A stretch of DNA of 64,000 nucleotides, taken from contig NZ_AP018150.1 of the NCBI RefSeq assembly GCF_003966915.1, forward strand, positions 1,054,001 through 1,118,000. Reading direction: 5' to 3'. Each line of letters begins with the position of its first letter. Position 1 is the stretch's first letter. Of the stretch, positions 20,301 to 27,601 are shown one piece after another. The translations under genes were made by a program, and so were the position numbers. The DNA comes from Mycoavidus cysteinexigens (GTDB lineage: Bacteria > Pseudomonadota > Gammaproteobacteria > Burkholderiales > Burkholderiaceae). The notes below the pieces were generated by a model. That model did no database searches. It saw only the letters and a list, made by a program, of their open reading frames with translations, and was not told the origin of the DNA.

Positions 20301-21305
20301 GGCGCTCAGCTTGTCTCCGGCAGTCTCGACGACACAGTGCGGGTGTGGGACGTGGAAACCGGTACGGCTCACTATACTTTAAGCGGTCATGCACATGGGG
20401 TTTATAGTGTTGCGTATTCGCCGAAAGGAGATCAGATTGCCTCTGGCGGCAACTATCGTTACCCCTACACGAGTAGCTATGCAATACAACTATTCGACAT
20501 AAAAACCGGAGATGGACACACCTTATATGGCCATACAGACACGGTTAGAAGTGTTGCGTATGCGCCAGACGGTGCTCTGCTTGTCTCGGGCAGTTGGGAC
20601 AAGACAGTGCGGTTATGGGACGTGGAAACTGGGGCGGTTCGCCACATCTTAAGCGGCCATAGTCATTTTGTTAATAGCGTCGCGTATTCGCCAGACGGTA
20701 CTCAGGTTGCCTCGGGCAGTCATGACGAAACAATTCGACTGTGGGACGCGCAGACTGGCGCGATACGCCACACCTTAATCGGCCATAGTGGAGCGGTTAC
20801 GAGTGTCGTATATTCGTCGGAAGGGGATCAGCTCGTCTCTGGCAGTGAGGACAATACCGTGCGGCTATGGGACGTAGAAACTGGTACTGTTTGCTATACC
20901 TTGAACGGCCATAAAGGTCCAGTTTATAGCGTTATATATTCGTCGAAAGGGGATCAGCTTGCTTCTGGGGGTTATGACCATACAGTTCGGCTGTGGGACG
21001 TAGAAACCGGTCGGTGTCAGATAATCATTCAAAGTTTTGACAAGCCAGTCCAGAGTATCGCTTGGAAAGAGGCTTCCAACGGCCACTATTTGGTGACTGG
21101 CAGTGAAGATAACGCCGTACGGCAGTGGCGAATTATCCAAGAGGGAGACAGCTATAAAGCACTTCTATGCTGGAGTTCGGCGCAAACCGCGCTTATGGTG
21201 TCTGGTACTTCTATCCAAGATGTCCTAGGTTTAAGCCCCGTGAATCAGCAGCTTCTCAAGCAGCGCGGCGCGGGGAGTGACCTGCCCCTTAAATTAGCTT
21301 CATAA
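17394..21305 (+). CDS. NLR/STAND-like protein: NACHT, pentapeptide repeats, 14 WD40 blades
   Basis: 1303 residues, preceded by the ribosome site AAAGGGG. The first 110 residues are Ser/Asn-rich and without recognised domain. NACHT: Walker A GEAGSGKST (about 156-164), Walker B FVLILDGFDEI (about 228-238), SSRPEYL, and FIHKSLRDYFVARALWEEL. Pentapeptide-like repeats span about 598-660. Fourteen WD40 blades of about 42 residues (665-1260) have the core VxSVVYSPDGxQxASGSxDxTVRLWD. The shared tail LCWSSAQTALMVSG ... GLSPVNQQLLKQRG follows. The last residues (SDLPLKLAS) are encoded by an insertion-sequence end. The closest relative in the window is the second module of the first gene, so the cluster probably grew by duplication. 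Confidence 0.88.
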   Translation: MSPINPSQNTLPSLASYFPQIASSFSSTQARTDDSSESNLQIGNGLMNNLVIGTNNTANNHIYLAASDSKLLETLMLQHIFALQPNTAPLANLDLTIEKLRKEYLRGLQEDNEIKDALSNYVAPEGMGLYDSTRFDLKSNVQVFLNSDKKVLLLLGEAGSGKSTFNRDLAISLWEAYTQKDKTKDTPIPVFIGLSSLSGPDRNLVSAFFEKQGFSKEQIKELQSKYRFVLILDGFDEIEHRQQVFYKDNELDDWKGSKIIISSRPEYLGPNYQYKFRPSGERSALQEYRLAPFSEETIKRYIDRYSETYPHAVWSAERYKEALDESSLKELVSNPFLLKITLSVLPELSQRGQVKNQRLTRIAIYDQFVKSWFDRSQQRLNQILEVGSKERKEFKDLEREGFTGFGVDFSKELALEMYKAGEVITPYQAVTHARWKKNDTSTEADWRKRLLSNEDTTTVLMRLNAPLICQDRPNDSGKEYRFIHKSLRDYFVARALWEELKKLSVVEQSNNSNPLSVMKETRTLWEALSDSVRVDPSALFNTLNVVEDPAVQSFVVERVRQERVLIQPLLGWIKASKTEKGVSAAAANAITVLVSAGVQLNGIDLKGIQIPGADLSFGVFDSAQLQGADLTKVKLHNSWLRQANLSGAQMAGVQFGERPLLQEWSSVNSCAYSPDGKTFAAGLTSSHISVYTTSDWQKIWTLRGHRYQVNNIAYSPDNTQIASGSDDKTVRLWDLETRAIPRVFDHSDKITSVIYSPKGDQLASGSLDETIWLWDLKTGAGRILTSSVGRVRSIVYSPDGNQIGFGSHDTALGVMLLDVRTGMTVRCLLAHSRGVTSVVYSLRGNQLASGSLDHTVRLWDLKTGAAIRILIGHSSGVMSVVYSPDGTQLASGSLDDTVRVWDVETGASRHILNGHRSGVNSIVYSPDGTQIASGSSDDTVRVWDIQTAVTRHALIGHRDMVSSVVYSPDGAQLVSGSLDDTVRVWDVETGTAHYTLSGHAHGVYSVAYSPKGDQIASGGNYRYPYTSSYAIQLFDIKTGDGHTLYGHTDTVRSVAYAPDGALLVSGSWDKTVRLWDVETGAVRHILSGHSHFVNSVAYSPDGTQVASGSHDETIRLWDAQTGAIRHTLIGHSGAVTSVVYSSEGDQLVSGSEDNTVRLWDVETGTVCYTLNGHKGPVYSVIYSSKGDQLASGGYDHTVRLWDVETGRCQIIIQSFDKPVQSIAWKEASNGHYLVTGSEDNAVRQWRIIQEGDSYKALLCWSSAQTALMVSGTSIQDVLGLSPVNQQLLKQRGAGSDLPLKLAS

Positions 21306-21325
21306 GATAATGGAGTCCATAGCAA
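21278..21325 (+). repeat. Solo terminal end of an IS3-family element
   Basis: The sequence from TGACCTGCCCC through AATTAGCTTCATAAGATAAT to CAAT matches the inward-reading right end of the element at 7741-8928, with about five mismatches in 48 bases. No transposase follows. The end overlaps the last codons and stop of the third NLR-like gene. Confidence 0.75.
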
Positions 21326-21449
21326 TTTGATCCTGCCCCAGATTTGAGGTTCATTCTAGCCCGCGCTTTTTTCTTTAAAAAGTTGGGTTAAAAACTTCTG
21401 GCTTGCATGTTAGCATCCCCTTTTTTCATGCAGTGCACTTTATCCTAAA

Positions 21450-23522
21450 ATGTCCGCCGGTTTAAACCAGGCACAGCGCGAAGCTGTGCATTATCTTGAT
21501 AGTCCTTGTTTAGTCCTGGCCGGTGCGGGCAGTGGCAAAACGCGTGTAATTACGCAAAAAATCGCATATCTGATTGAAGCGCGAGGGTTTGAGCCTAAAC
21601 ATATTGCTGCCGTGACCTTCACCAATAAGGCTGCTGCTGAAATGCGGGAGCGCGTTGCGCAATTGCTCGAAGGTAAAACCCTGTCTGCCCCTGGCAAGGA
21701 GGGGCGCAAGATACCTACTAAGCAGCTCACCGTGTGTACGTTTCATTCACTTGGCTTGCAAATGCTTAGGCAAGAAGCTGAGCAGGTTGGGTTGAAGCCG
21801 CAGTTTTCAATCATGGATGCGCAAGATTGTTTTACGCTGCTCCAAGAACAAGCGGCGACCACGGATAAGGCGCTGATCCGCCGTATTCAAAACGCGATTT
21901 CGCTGTGGAAAAATGCGCTGGTGACGCCAGAGCACGCACTGGCCAATGCGAGCGATGAAGATGAGCATCAAGCTGCACTGATCTATCGTAATTATGTCGC
22001 AACGCTTAACGCTTACCAGGCAGTGGATTTTGATGATTTGATTCGAATTCCGGCTGAACTTTTGGCGGCGCATGAGGCGGTGCGCGATAAATGGCAAAAC
22101 CGGCTGCGTTATTTGCTGATTGATGAATATCAGGACACGAATACTTGCCAATATACGTTACTCAAGTGGTTAGTTGGGCCGCGTGCAGCATTTACAGCAG
22201 TGGGTGATGATGACCAAGCCATCTATGGTTGGCGCGGCGCGACCTTAGAAAACCTTAAGCAATTGCAAATTGATTTTCCGGTACTTAAGGTGATCAAGCT
22301 TGAGCAAAACTATCGTTCGACGGTGCGTATTTTGGATGCGGCGAATAATGTGATTGCCAACAATCCCAAATTGTTTGAAAAAAAGTTGTGGAGCGAATAT
22401 GGAATAGGCGATGCGATTACGGTCACCGCTGCCAATGATGAAGAGCATGAGGCTGAGTCAGTGGTTTTTCGGCTCTCCGCACACCGGTTTGAGCGGCGCG
22501 CGCAGTTTCGGGATTATGCAATTCTGTATCGGGGTAATTTTCAGGCGCGAGTATTGGAGCAGGTATTGCGCCGTGAGCGAATTCCCTATGTTTTATCAGG
22601 AGGACAGTCGTTTTTTGAGCGCACTGAAATTAAAGATGTATGCGCCTATTTAAGGCTGATTGCTAATGCGGACGATGATCCCGCTTTTATCCGAGCGGTG
22701 ACGACCCCGCGCCGCGGCGTTGGCAGCACCACGCTAGAATCCCTGGGCGCTTTTGCCGGGCAAGCGAAGAGTTCGCTGTTTGAGGCGGTTTACATGGGAG
22801 CGCTTGAAGCGCGGCTTGCGGCGCGCCAGCTTGAGCCACTGCGCGCGTTTTGCGATTTTATTGAGCGTTTGCGGGTACGCGCTACTAAAGAGCCGGCGTC
22901 GGTTTTATTAGATGACTTAATGGCGGGCATTCAATATGAAGCTTATCTGTACGACACATACGATGATCGCCAGGCGCGCACAAAATGGCAAAATGTCCTT
23001 GAGTTTCTTGATTGGCTTAAGCGCAAAGGAACTCAGCCTGAGCGGGAAGAGCAAACAGCGACCGGCTTTGATACAGCCGATGGCTTAGCCGATACAGGTA
23101 GAAATTTATTGCAATTAGTGCAAATGGTGGCTTTGATGTCAATGCTTGATGGGCGCGATGAAGACCCCGATGTAGTTAGGCTATCAACTGTGCATGCTGC
23201 AAAAGGGCTGGAATATCCGCATGTATTTTTAATGGGGTGCGAAGAGGGGATTTTGCCGCATCGAGGTAGTGAGGGAAGTGAAATGGATGACGCGCGGATC
23301 GAGGAGGAGCGGCGTTTGATGTACGTAGCCATTACTCGCGCCAAGCGCAGCCTGCATATTACGTATTGCACTAAACGCAAATATGCGCAGCAAACGCAAG
23401 TATGCGAACCCTCACGTTTTATCGCAGAAATGGAGCTAGACGAAACGGCGCCTGGTGTGCCGGAAGTTGCACCGATGACGCCGAAAGATCGTTTGGCAAG
23501 TTTGAAAGCGTTGCTGAATTGA
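21450..23522 (+). CDS. rep: ATP-dependent DNA helicase Rep (UvrD/Rep superfamily 1)
   Basis: A 690-residue 3'-5' DNA helicase that clears proteins from DNA and helps stalled replication forks. Superfamily 1 motifs are all visible: Walker A AGAGSGKTRVI (about 26-36), motif II LLIDEYQDTN, motif III VGDDDQAIYGWRGA, motif IV LEQNYRST, motif V STVHAAKGLEYPHVF and motif VI RRLMYVAITRAKRS. Length is in the normal range for Rep. The neighbouring cytochrome c5-type gene is convergent with it, an arrangement I recall from Burkholderia. Confidence 0.93.
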   Translation: MSAGLNQAQREAVHYLDSPCLVLAGAGSGKTRVITQKIAYLIEARGFEPKHIAAVTFTNKAAAEMRERVAQLLEGKTLSAPGKEGRKIPTKQLTVCTFHSLGLQMLRQEAEQVGLKPQFSIMDAQDCFTLLQEQAATTDKALIRRIQNAISLWKNALVTPEHALANASDEDEHQAALIYRNYVATLNAYQAVDFDDLIRIPAELLAAHEAVRDKWQNRLRYLLIDEYQDTNTCQYTLLKWLVGPRAAFTAVGDDDQAIYGWRGATLENLKQLQIDFPVLKVIKLEQNYRSTVRILDAANNVIANNPKLFEKKLWSEYGIGDAITVTAANDEEHEAESVVFRLSAHRFERRAQFRDYAILYRGNFQARVLEQVLRRERIPYVLSGGQSFFERTEIKDVCAYLRLIANADDDPAFIRAVTTPRRGVGSTTLESLGAFAGQAKSSLFEAVYMGALEARLAARQLEPLRAFCDFIERLRVRATKEPASVLLDDLMAGIQYEAYLYDTYDDRQARTKWQNVLEFLDWLKRKGTQPEREEQTATGFDTADGLADTGRNLLQLVQMVALMSMLDGRDEDPDVVRLSTVHAAKGLEYPHVFLMGCEEGILPHRGSEGSEMDDARIEEERRLMYVAITRAKRSLHITYCTKRKYAQQTQVCEPSRFIAEMELDETAPGVPEVAPMTPKDRLASLKALLN

Positions 23523-23548
23523 CCGAGCCTTTTATATACAGAGCAATT

Positions 23549-24136
23549 TTATTTAACTGCATTAATCATATAATCAACGGCTGCTTTAACTTCAGCATCG
23601 GGGGCATTTGAGCCGCCTTTAGGCAGCATATTGCCTTTGCCATGCAAGGCGTAGTTATAGATGGTCTCCATTGACTCTTTTAAGCGAGGCGCCCAGGCGG
23701 TTTTATCACCCAATTTAGGAGCATCCATTACGCCCGTGCCGTGGCAGGCGATACAAAATTTTGAGTAGAGCGCTTTACCTGCTTGCGCTAGATCAGCACC
23801 TTGCGCGCTGGCAGAGGCGGATGGGGTTGGCAGTGCAGAGAGCGCGGCCATTGCAGCGGAGGCGGTAGCGGGTGCAGCCTGGGCTGGCGTTACAGTTGCG
23901 GCTAGGGCTGGCGCTGGCGCTGCTGCTTCGTGGATCTCAAGTTGCGCAATCGGGGCGATGCGCTGAGCGATAGCATTTTGCGACATCGCATCGGTGCCTG
24001 CACCTGCGCGATAGGTGTTATCAACATATTCAATCAGCAAGAGAATGCCTACGACTGGAATCAAAAAAGAGGCGATCACAACTTGGATAAGCTGCCGCGG
24101 AGTTTTAATTAGAGTGTCGTGAGAGGTTTCGCTCAT
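23549..24136 (-). CDS. Membrane-anchored cytochrome c5-family protein
   Basis: 195 residues from the ATG at 24136. That start follows AGGAG at a usable distance, and the longer upstream start has no such site. One N-terminal membrane helix (LIQVVIASFLIPVVGILLLIEYV) leads to an Ala/Pro-rich linker (about residues 70-112) and a C-terminal haem domain with CIACH (128-132) as covalent haem site and GKGNMLPKGG containing the likely axial Met. It would face the periplasm and carry electrons toward an oxidase. The long low-complexity linker acts as a tether. Confidence 0.88.
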   Translation of the reverse strand: MSETSHDTLIKTPRQLIQVVIASFLIPVVGILLLIEYVDNTYRAGAGTDAMSQNAIAQRIAPIAQLEIHEAAAPAPALAATVTPAQAAPATASAAMAALSALPTPSASASAQGADLAQAGKALYSKFCIACHGTGVMDAPKLGDKTAWAPRLKESMETIYNYALHGKGNMLPKGGSNAPDAEVKAAVDYMINAVK

Positions 24137-24185
24137 GTTAGTTTTGTCTCCTTTGTTGAACGATATTAACAAATTATAAGTTTAA

Positions 24186-24314
24186 ATGCTTGTTGTAAGA
24201 GCGATTATGGGAGCGAGCATACGGATGGCGATCGCACTTGGGGGCCCTCCGCTTTACCAGGCTTGTGGTTTTCGCGATACGGAAATGAAGATTGTGCCCC
24301 ATTTGGCAGCGTGA
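24186..24314 (+). pseudogene. GNAT acetyltransferase C-terminal remnant
   Basis: A 42-residue frame whose second half reads GGPPLYQACGFRDTEMKI. This matches the final strand-helix of GNAT acetyltransferases, where 'LY...GFR' follows the acetyl-CoA site. Nothing of the earlier motifs is present upstream, so it is a decayed tail, lying between two minus-strand genes. Confidence 0.45.
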
Positions 24315-24355
24315 TTGGCAAGAAGTCGTGCCATTTTTGTCGATCCGATGCTGCT

Positions 24356-24386
24356 GCATAAAATGGGAGCAGCTCCCATTTTATGC
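24356..24386 (-). terminator. Strong hairpin after the HExxH protein gene
   Basis: Perfect arms GCATAAAATGGGAGC and GCTCCCATTTTATGC are separated by one base, giving a 13-pair stem with a five-base loop. It lies 27 bases past the minus-strand stop at 24413. The symmetrical A/T arms could serve either direction. Confidence 0.6.
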
Positions 24387-24412
24387 AAGGTTGCTAAGTT
24401 ATAAGAGTAAAC

Positions 24413-26875
24413 TCAATCTAGATCGGTTCTAGAGATCAAGCTAAGATTTTGAGGTGAAATAATTTTGAAATGGGACAATTGGCCAGAGTCATGCAATATA
24501 TACTGAATATGACAATCAATATTATTCAGATTAAATTTTGAGTTAACTGTTTTGGTATTTAATTTATTATCATTATTATGAATCGAGAGCTTACCGTATA
24601 ATAGACTCATTTCTATTAAGCTAGCGAGTTTGCGTATCCGCTTAGGATCTTTATTTTTTAGCTCTTCAGGGAAATCGTAGACACTCATAAAAACAATTTT
24701 CTTGGTGTTTTCTGCTCTCTGTTTAGGTAACCGTAGAATAACTATAATATTTTTGGCAGAGGCTAATTTGGGAGATTGAAGGTCTTCAGATGGAATATTT
24801 AATGGGATAGCGCCGTAGCTTAATAGTTCGGTGAGAAGGTTGTTGCGATTTTGATCACCATTCGGTGCATTAATTGACGCTTGAGTTTTCCATACTGATC
24901 GATAATCCACGCCAATTGGAAAAGTAGAAGGATGATAAGTTGCATATAACTTTCCAAAGGCTTCGATAGCTGCCATCTTATCTTGGTTTTCTTTCGGTGA
25001 ATTCTGCCATTTTTCATAAACCTTTATCTGTGCGTCAATGATTTCTTTGCCGGTTGTCTTATACATTGAATGTATAATCATTTCTTTTATTATATTATTT
25101 TTTGCCTGATCAAGAAGCATATGTTCTTGAAATAATGCATGGCCTTCATCTAGCATCCATTCATGAATTTTCTCTTTTTCAGAGTGTATTTCTTTGGGTT
25201 GATATTTGGCATGGCTTATCTCATGACTTAGCACGATCAAAGTCATGATAGGAGACTCTAAATTATTAGATCCGATCCATATTTGTTTTTTTTCTCTGTT
25301 ACAGTAACTTGAGTGCTGAGGATTTAATTGAATGGTCCAGCCATCTTCTATTAATTTTGAATAACTTTTTTCTAGCTCCGAGAAATGAGAAAATAGTTCA
25401 TCAAGCTCGGTTCCTGGGGTAGCGTCAATAATTTCCCCGTCTTTGTCTTTTATTATTCCAGTAAGAGTATAGGTATAAGTTTCATTTTCTCTATTTTTTA
25501 GAGTTTTCCTATACACGTTAAAGCCAGGCAGTTCTAAGCTGGCGCGGCAGCAATTTTCTGGTCGCATCAATTCTTTTAAGAATTGGCTAGGCTCCAGATT
25601 CACTGTAGCTGCCCACTCCCTAAATGTATGGTGATGCTTGCCTGCTAAAATGGCCTCAACACCCTCGCAATTAGAAGATTCTGACGAAAGCTGTCGTATA
25701 TAGCTTTGGGTTACTTTGTAAGGCTGAGTAGTTGGCACAAACAAATTTAAAATTTCGCCTGACTTTTTATCGGATTGTATGAGCAGATCTAAAATCGTGC
25801 CTGCGTAATAAAAATTATAACAATGCCAACCTTCGCCAATATCGGGTGCCGGCTCTCCTGCAGCAGAAGTTAAGCCAGTTTTGATCAGACTATAAATTTC
25901 ATCAGAATTGAAAATACCGATAGCTTGTAAATTATTTGCACAAGAATTTTCTATCTCTAGCGCTCGCTCCGTAGTTAACCATTTAAGATCTCCATTCAGA
26001 TCAGAAGTATAAAATTTTAATTGTTCTGGTTTTAATATTTGATTCGTTTTATCAAAATAGATTTGTGTAATTTTAAAAATTATCGGCTCGTTTTTTTTGA
26101 GTTCTAGAGAAGTCTGTTTAGTGTTTTCTTCGCTATAGATTTCAGCATCACTTGCGTTCTTATTAGGGCTTTCAAGTTCTCTTAGGATTTGTTCAAATTG
26201 GTCGATCGATAAGGTTGTTGAGTTCAAATATGCATGCTGGTATAGCTCTTCCAAAGCAGAGGAGTTAAACGTTATTGCTTGATTTTGCCAACTATCTTTA
26301 CCATATTCAGCCAGCATTTCATTCCGTAGCGTGAAATTATTTTGGATGCTATGAGCGTCTCGCTGCAAGCGGCTTTGGCTATATTGATCACGGTTTTCAA
26401 TTGGAATGGGACTTGTATTGTTTGCGTGTCCTACTTTATAAGCTAAGGTAAATAAATAATGATCTGGATGGTAGCGGCTAGAGTTTTGATTGTTTAATTG
26501 AATGCCTGGACCAATGACCTGCCTTTGAGCCAGTTGATGAGGATACGCTTGGTCAGCTAAACGCTCATATTCTCTAAGGTTCCATCCTTTTTTCTCCAAA
26601 AGAGTGAGTGGACTCTCTAAAATCAAGCTATCGCCTTTTATAGAATTTAGATCAAGTACGGGATGCCGCGGTAAGGTCAGCGCAGGAAAATTGGCAAGCG
26701 ATGGGCGAGCGCCGCTTCCTTTTTTCTTTTTTGCTACAGGGGGCGTTCCTGAAAGACGTTCCTGAGAATCCTGTTTCCTTTTGGACGAACCACTGGGCGG
26801 CGGAGCGGATGGCGCAGAATCGTTGGGCCGAGTTGAAGGATTAGAGAATCCTGTTAGTGGTTTGAATTGCTTCAT
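24413..26875 (-). CDS. Large putative zinc metalloprotease-like protein with NLS-like N-terminus; candidate effector
   Basis: 820 residues from the ATG at 26875, chosen because GAAAGG lies six bases upstream; the longer TTG start has no such site. Residues 1-70 are disordered and rich in Ser, Pro and Lys, with two basic clusters, KRK (32-34) and AKKKK (48-52), spaced like a bipartite nuclear localisation signal. A single zinc-protease motif LSHEISHAKY (HExxH at 551-555) is followed about 20 residues later by WMLDEGHALFQEH, which could give the third metal ligand. No signal peptide is visible. Base composition is AT-richer than the flanking core genes. I do not recognise the family; a secreted effector acting in a eukaryotic host is inference. 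Confidence 0.6.
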   Translation of the reverse strand: MKQFKPLTGFSNPSTRPNDSAPSAPPPSGSSKRKQDSQERLSGTPPVAKKKKGSGARPSLANFPALTLPRHPVLDLNSIKGDSLILESPLTLLEKKGWNLREYERLADQAYPHQLAQRQVIGPGIQLNNQNSSRYHPDHYLFTLAYKVGHANNTSPIPIENRDQYSQSRLQRDAHSIQNNFTLRNEMLAEYGKDSWQNQAITFNSSALEELYQHAYLNSTTLSIDQFEQILRELESPNKNASDAEIYSEENTKQTSLELKKNEPIIFKITQIYFDKTNQILKPEQLKFYTSDLNGDLKWLTTERALEIENSCANNLQAIGIFNSDEIYSLIKTGLTSAAGEPAPDIGEGWHCYNFYYAGTILDLLIQSDKKSGEILNLFVPTTQPYKVTQSYIRQLSSESSNCEGVEAILAGKHHHTFREWAATVNLEPSQFLKELMRPENCCRASLELPGFNVYRKTLKNRENETYTYTLTGIIKDKDGEIIDATPGTELDELFSHFSELEKSYSKLIEDGWTIQLNPQHSSYCNREKKQIWIGSNNLESPIMTLIVLSHEISHAKYQPKEIHSEKEKIHEWMLDEGHALFQEHMLLDQAKNNIIKEMIIHSMYKTTGKEIIDAQIKVYEKWQNSPKENQDKMAAIEAFGKLYATYHPSTFPIGVDYRSVWKTQASINAPNGDQNRNNLLTELLSYGAIPLNIPSEDLQSPKLASAKNIIVILRLPKQRAENTKKIVFMSVYDFPEELKNKDPKRIRKLASLIEMSLLYGKLSIHNNDNKLNTKTVNSKFNLNNIDCHIQYILHDSGQLSHFKIISPQNLSLISRTDLD

Positions 26876-27059
26876 TAACAACCTTTCAAATATCAAATTT
26901 GATCATGCCAGTTGCAATTCAATTTTTAAGAGCTACAGATTACTGATTGAACGCCTATGGCGCTTACTACGCATTTGCGCTCAATGCGCTAAACTGGATT
27001 AGTTTATAGTGCAGATTGACTTAAATATTCTCAAAATAGTTCAACTTGACGTAAAAATA

Positions 27060-27215
27060 GATTGTTGTTTGTCTGCGGCTCCCTGTCTGTAGGGCTGGTT
27101 AGAATTTTCCGCCCTGCGGGTGGCGTGTTCCATTCAGATTAACCATGCAGACGCATGGACTTCGTGTCCTGAAACGGGTATCCTTGCGGTTTCGCCGAGC
27201 AGTCTCTGATTTTGC
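27060..27215 (+). ncRNA. Possible structured RNA upstream of tRNA-Arg
   Basis: The sequence is GC-richer than its surroundings and has several short pairings: CCCT/AGGG, CCGCCC/GGGTGG with a three-base loop, CCATGC/GCATGG, GGAC/GTCC, and GAAAC/GTTTC. No open frame of note is present. It does not match tmRNA, RNase P RNA or SRP RNA by eye. 6S RNA was considered, but the single long hairpin with a central bubble was not evident. Confidence 0.3.
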
Positions 27216-27218
27216 GAA

Positions 27219-27294
27219 GCGCCCGTAGCTCAGTGGATAGAGTGTCGGCCTCCGAAGCCGAAGGTCGCTGGTTCGATCCCAGCCGGGCGCGCCA
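27219..27294 (+). tRNA. tRNA-Arg (anticodon CCG)
   Basis: A 76-base cloverleaf. Acceptor arms GCGCCCG and CGGGCGC, D-arm with AGCTCAGTGGATAGAG, anticodon loop CTCCGAA giving CCG, T-loop GGTTCGATCCC, discriminator G, and an encoded CCA at 27292-27294. It reads CGG codons. Confidence 0.97.
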
Positions 27295-27312
27295 TAAACT
27301 AAATAAAATAAG

Positions 27313-27333
27313 CGTTTTTACACTTTCTTTATG
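27313..27333 (+). promoter_or_regulatory. Possible KdpE-type operator upstream of kdp
   Basis: The T-rich stretch TTTTTACACTTTCTTTATGC resembles the known E. coli KdpE site (a T-run followed by TATAC-like and ACAC-like blocks). It lies about 90 bases before the first small gene of the kdp operon. KdpE is encoded downstream. The likeness is by eye only and overlaps the tRNA terminator region. Confidence 0.25.
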
Positions 27334-27345
27334 CTTTTTAGCATA
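27330..27345 (+). terminator. Hairpin with T-rich tail after tRNA-Arg
   Basis: TATGCT and AGCATA form a six-pair stem over a TTTT loop, followed by ACTTTTTCTCTTCTTTT. The T-rich tail fits an intrinsic terminator, though the stem is AT-rich. Confidence 0.45.
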
Positions 27346-27416
27346 ACTTTTTCTCTTCTTTTATACGTATTAGCCTAACCTTCAGCTTGTCTTAAAGAAC
27401 AAATGGAGAATAAAAA

Positions 27417-27521
27417 ATGGATGCGTTGTACTTGGCTTGTCTAGCTTTTTTTAGCACGGTAAATGTTGCATTAATTATGGGTTGCGCTCAATTGCGCGTT
27501 AAACGCGAGGAGCGGTCATGA
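27417..27521 (+). CDS. Small membrane protein preceding kdpF
   Basis: 34 residues starting MDALYLACLAFF, one hydrophobic helix followed by a basic and acidic tail (RVKREERS). GGAG lies eight bases before the ATG. Its stop overlaps the kdpF start by four bases (ATGA), so the two are translationally coupled. Small membrane proteins in this position precede kdpF in many proteobacteria, but their role is not known to me. Confidence 0.65.
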   Translation: MDALYLACLAFFSTVNVALIMGCAQLRVKREERS

Positions 27522-27601
27522 TTTGGGTGGCGGGAATCAGTGCTGGACTGCTTTTTGCCTATCTTGTCTATGCCTTGTTATGGGTGGAGGCATTTGAATG
27601 A
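27518..27601 (+). CDS. kdpF: K+-transporting ATPase subunit KdpF
   Basis: 27 residues, [21 protein letters not shown] then WVEAFE, a single membrane helix of typical KdpF size. KdpF is a lipid-like peptide that stabilises the KdpFABC potassium pump. It overlaps the small gene before it and kdpA after it (ATGA at 27598-27601). Confidence 0.85.
   Translation: MIWVAGISAGLLFAYLVYALLWVEAFE

Noticed and set aside
24174-24359. Minus-strand 61-codon frame upstream of the cytochrome gene
   Set aside because: The opposite strand carries a recognisable GNAT tail, while this frame has no motif or ribosome site.
27060-27215. 6S RNA identification
   Set aside because: Local short hairpins were found rather than the single long hairpin with a central bubble. 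Kept only as an unidentified candidate.
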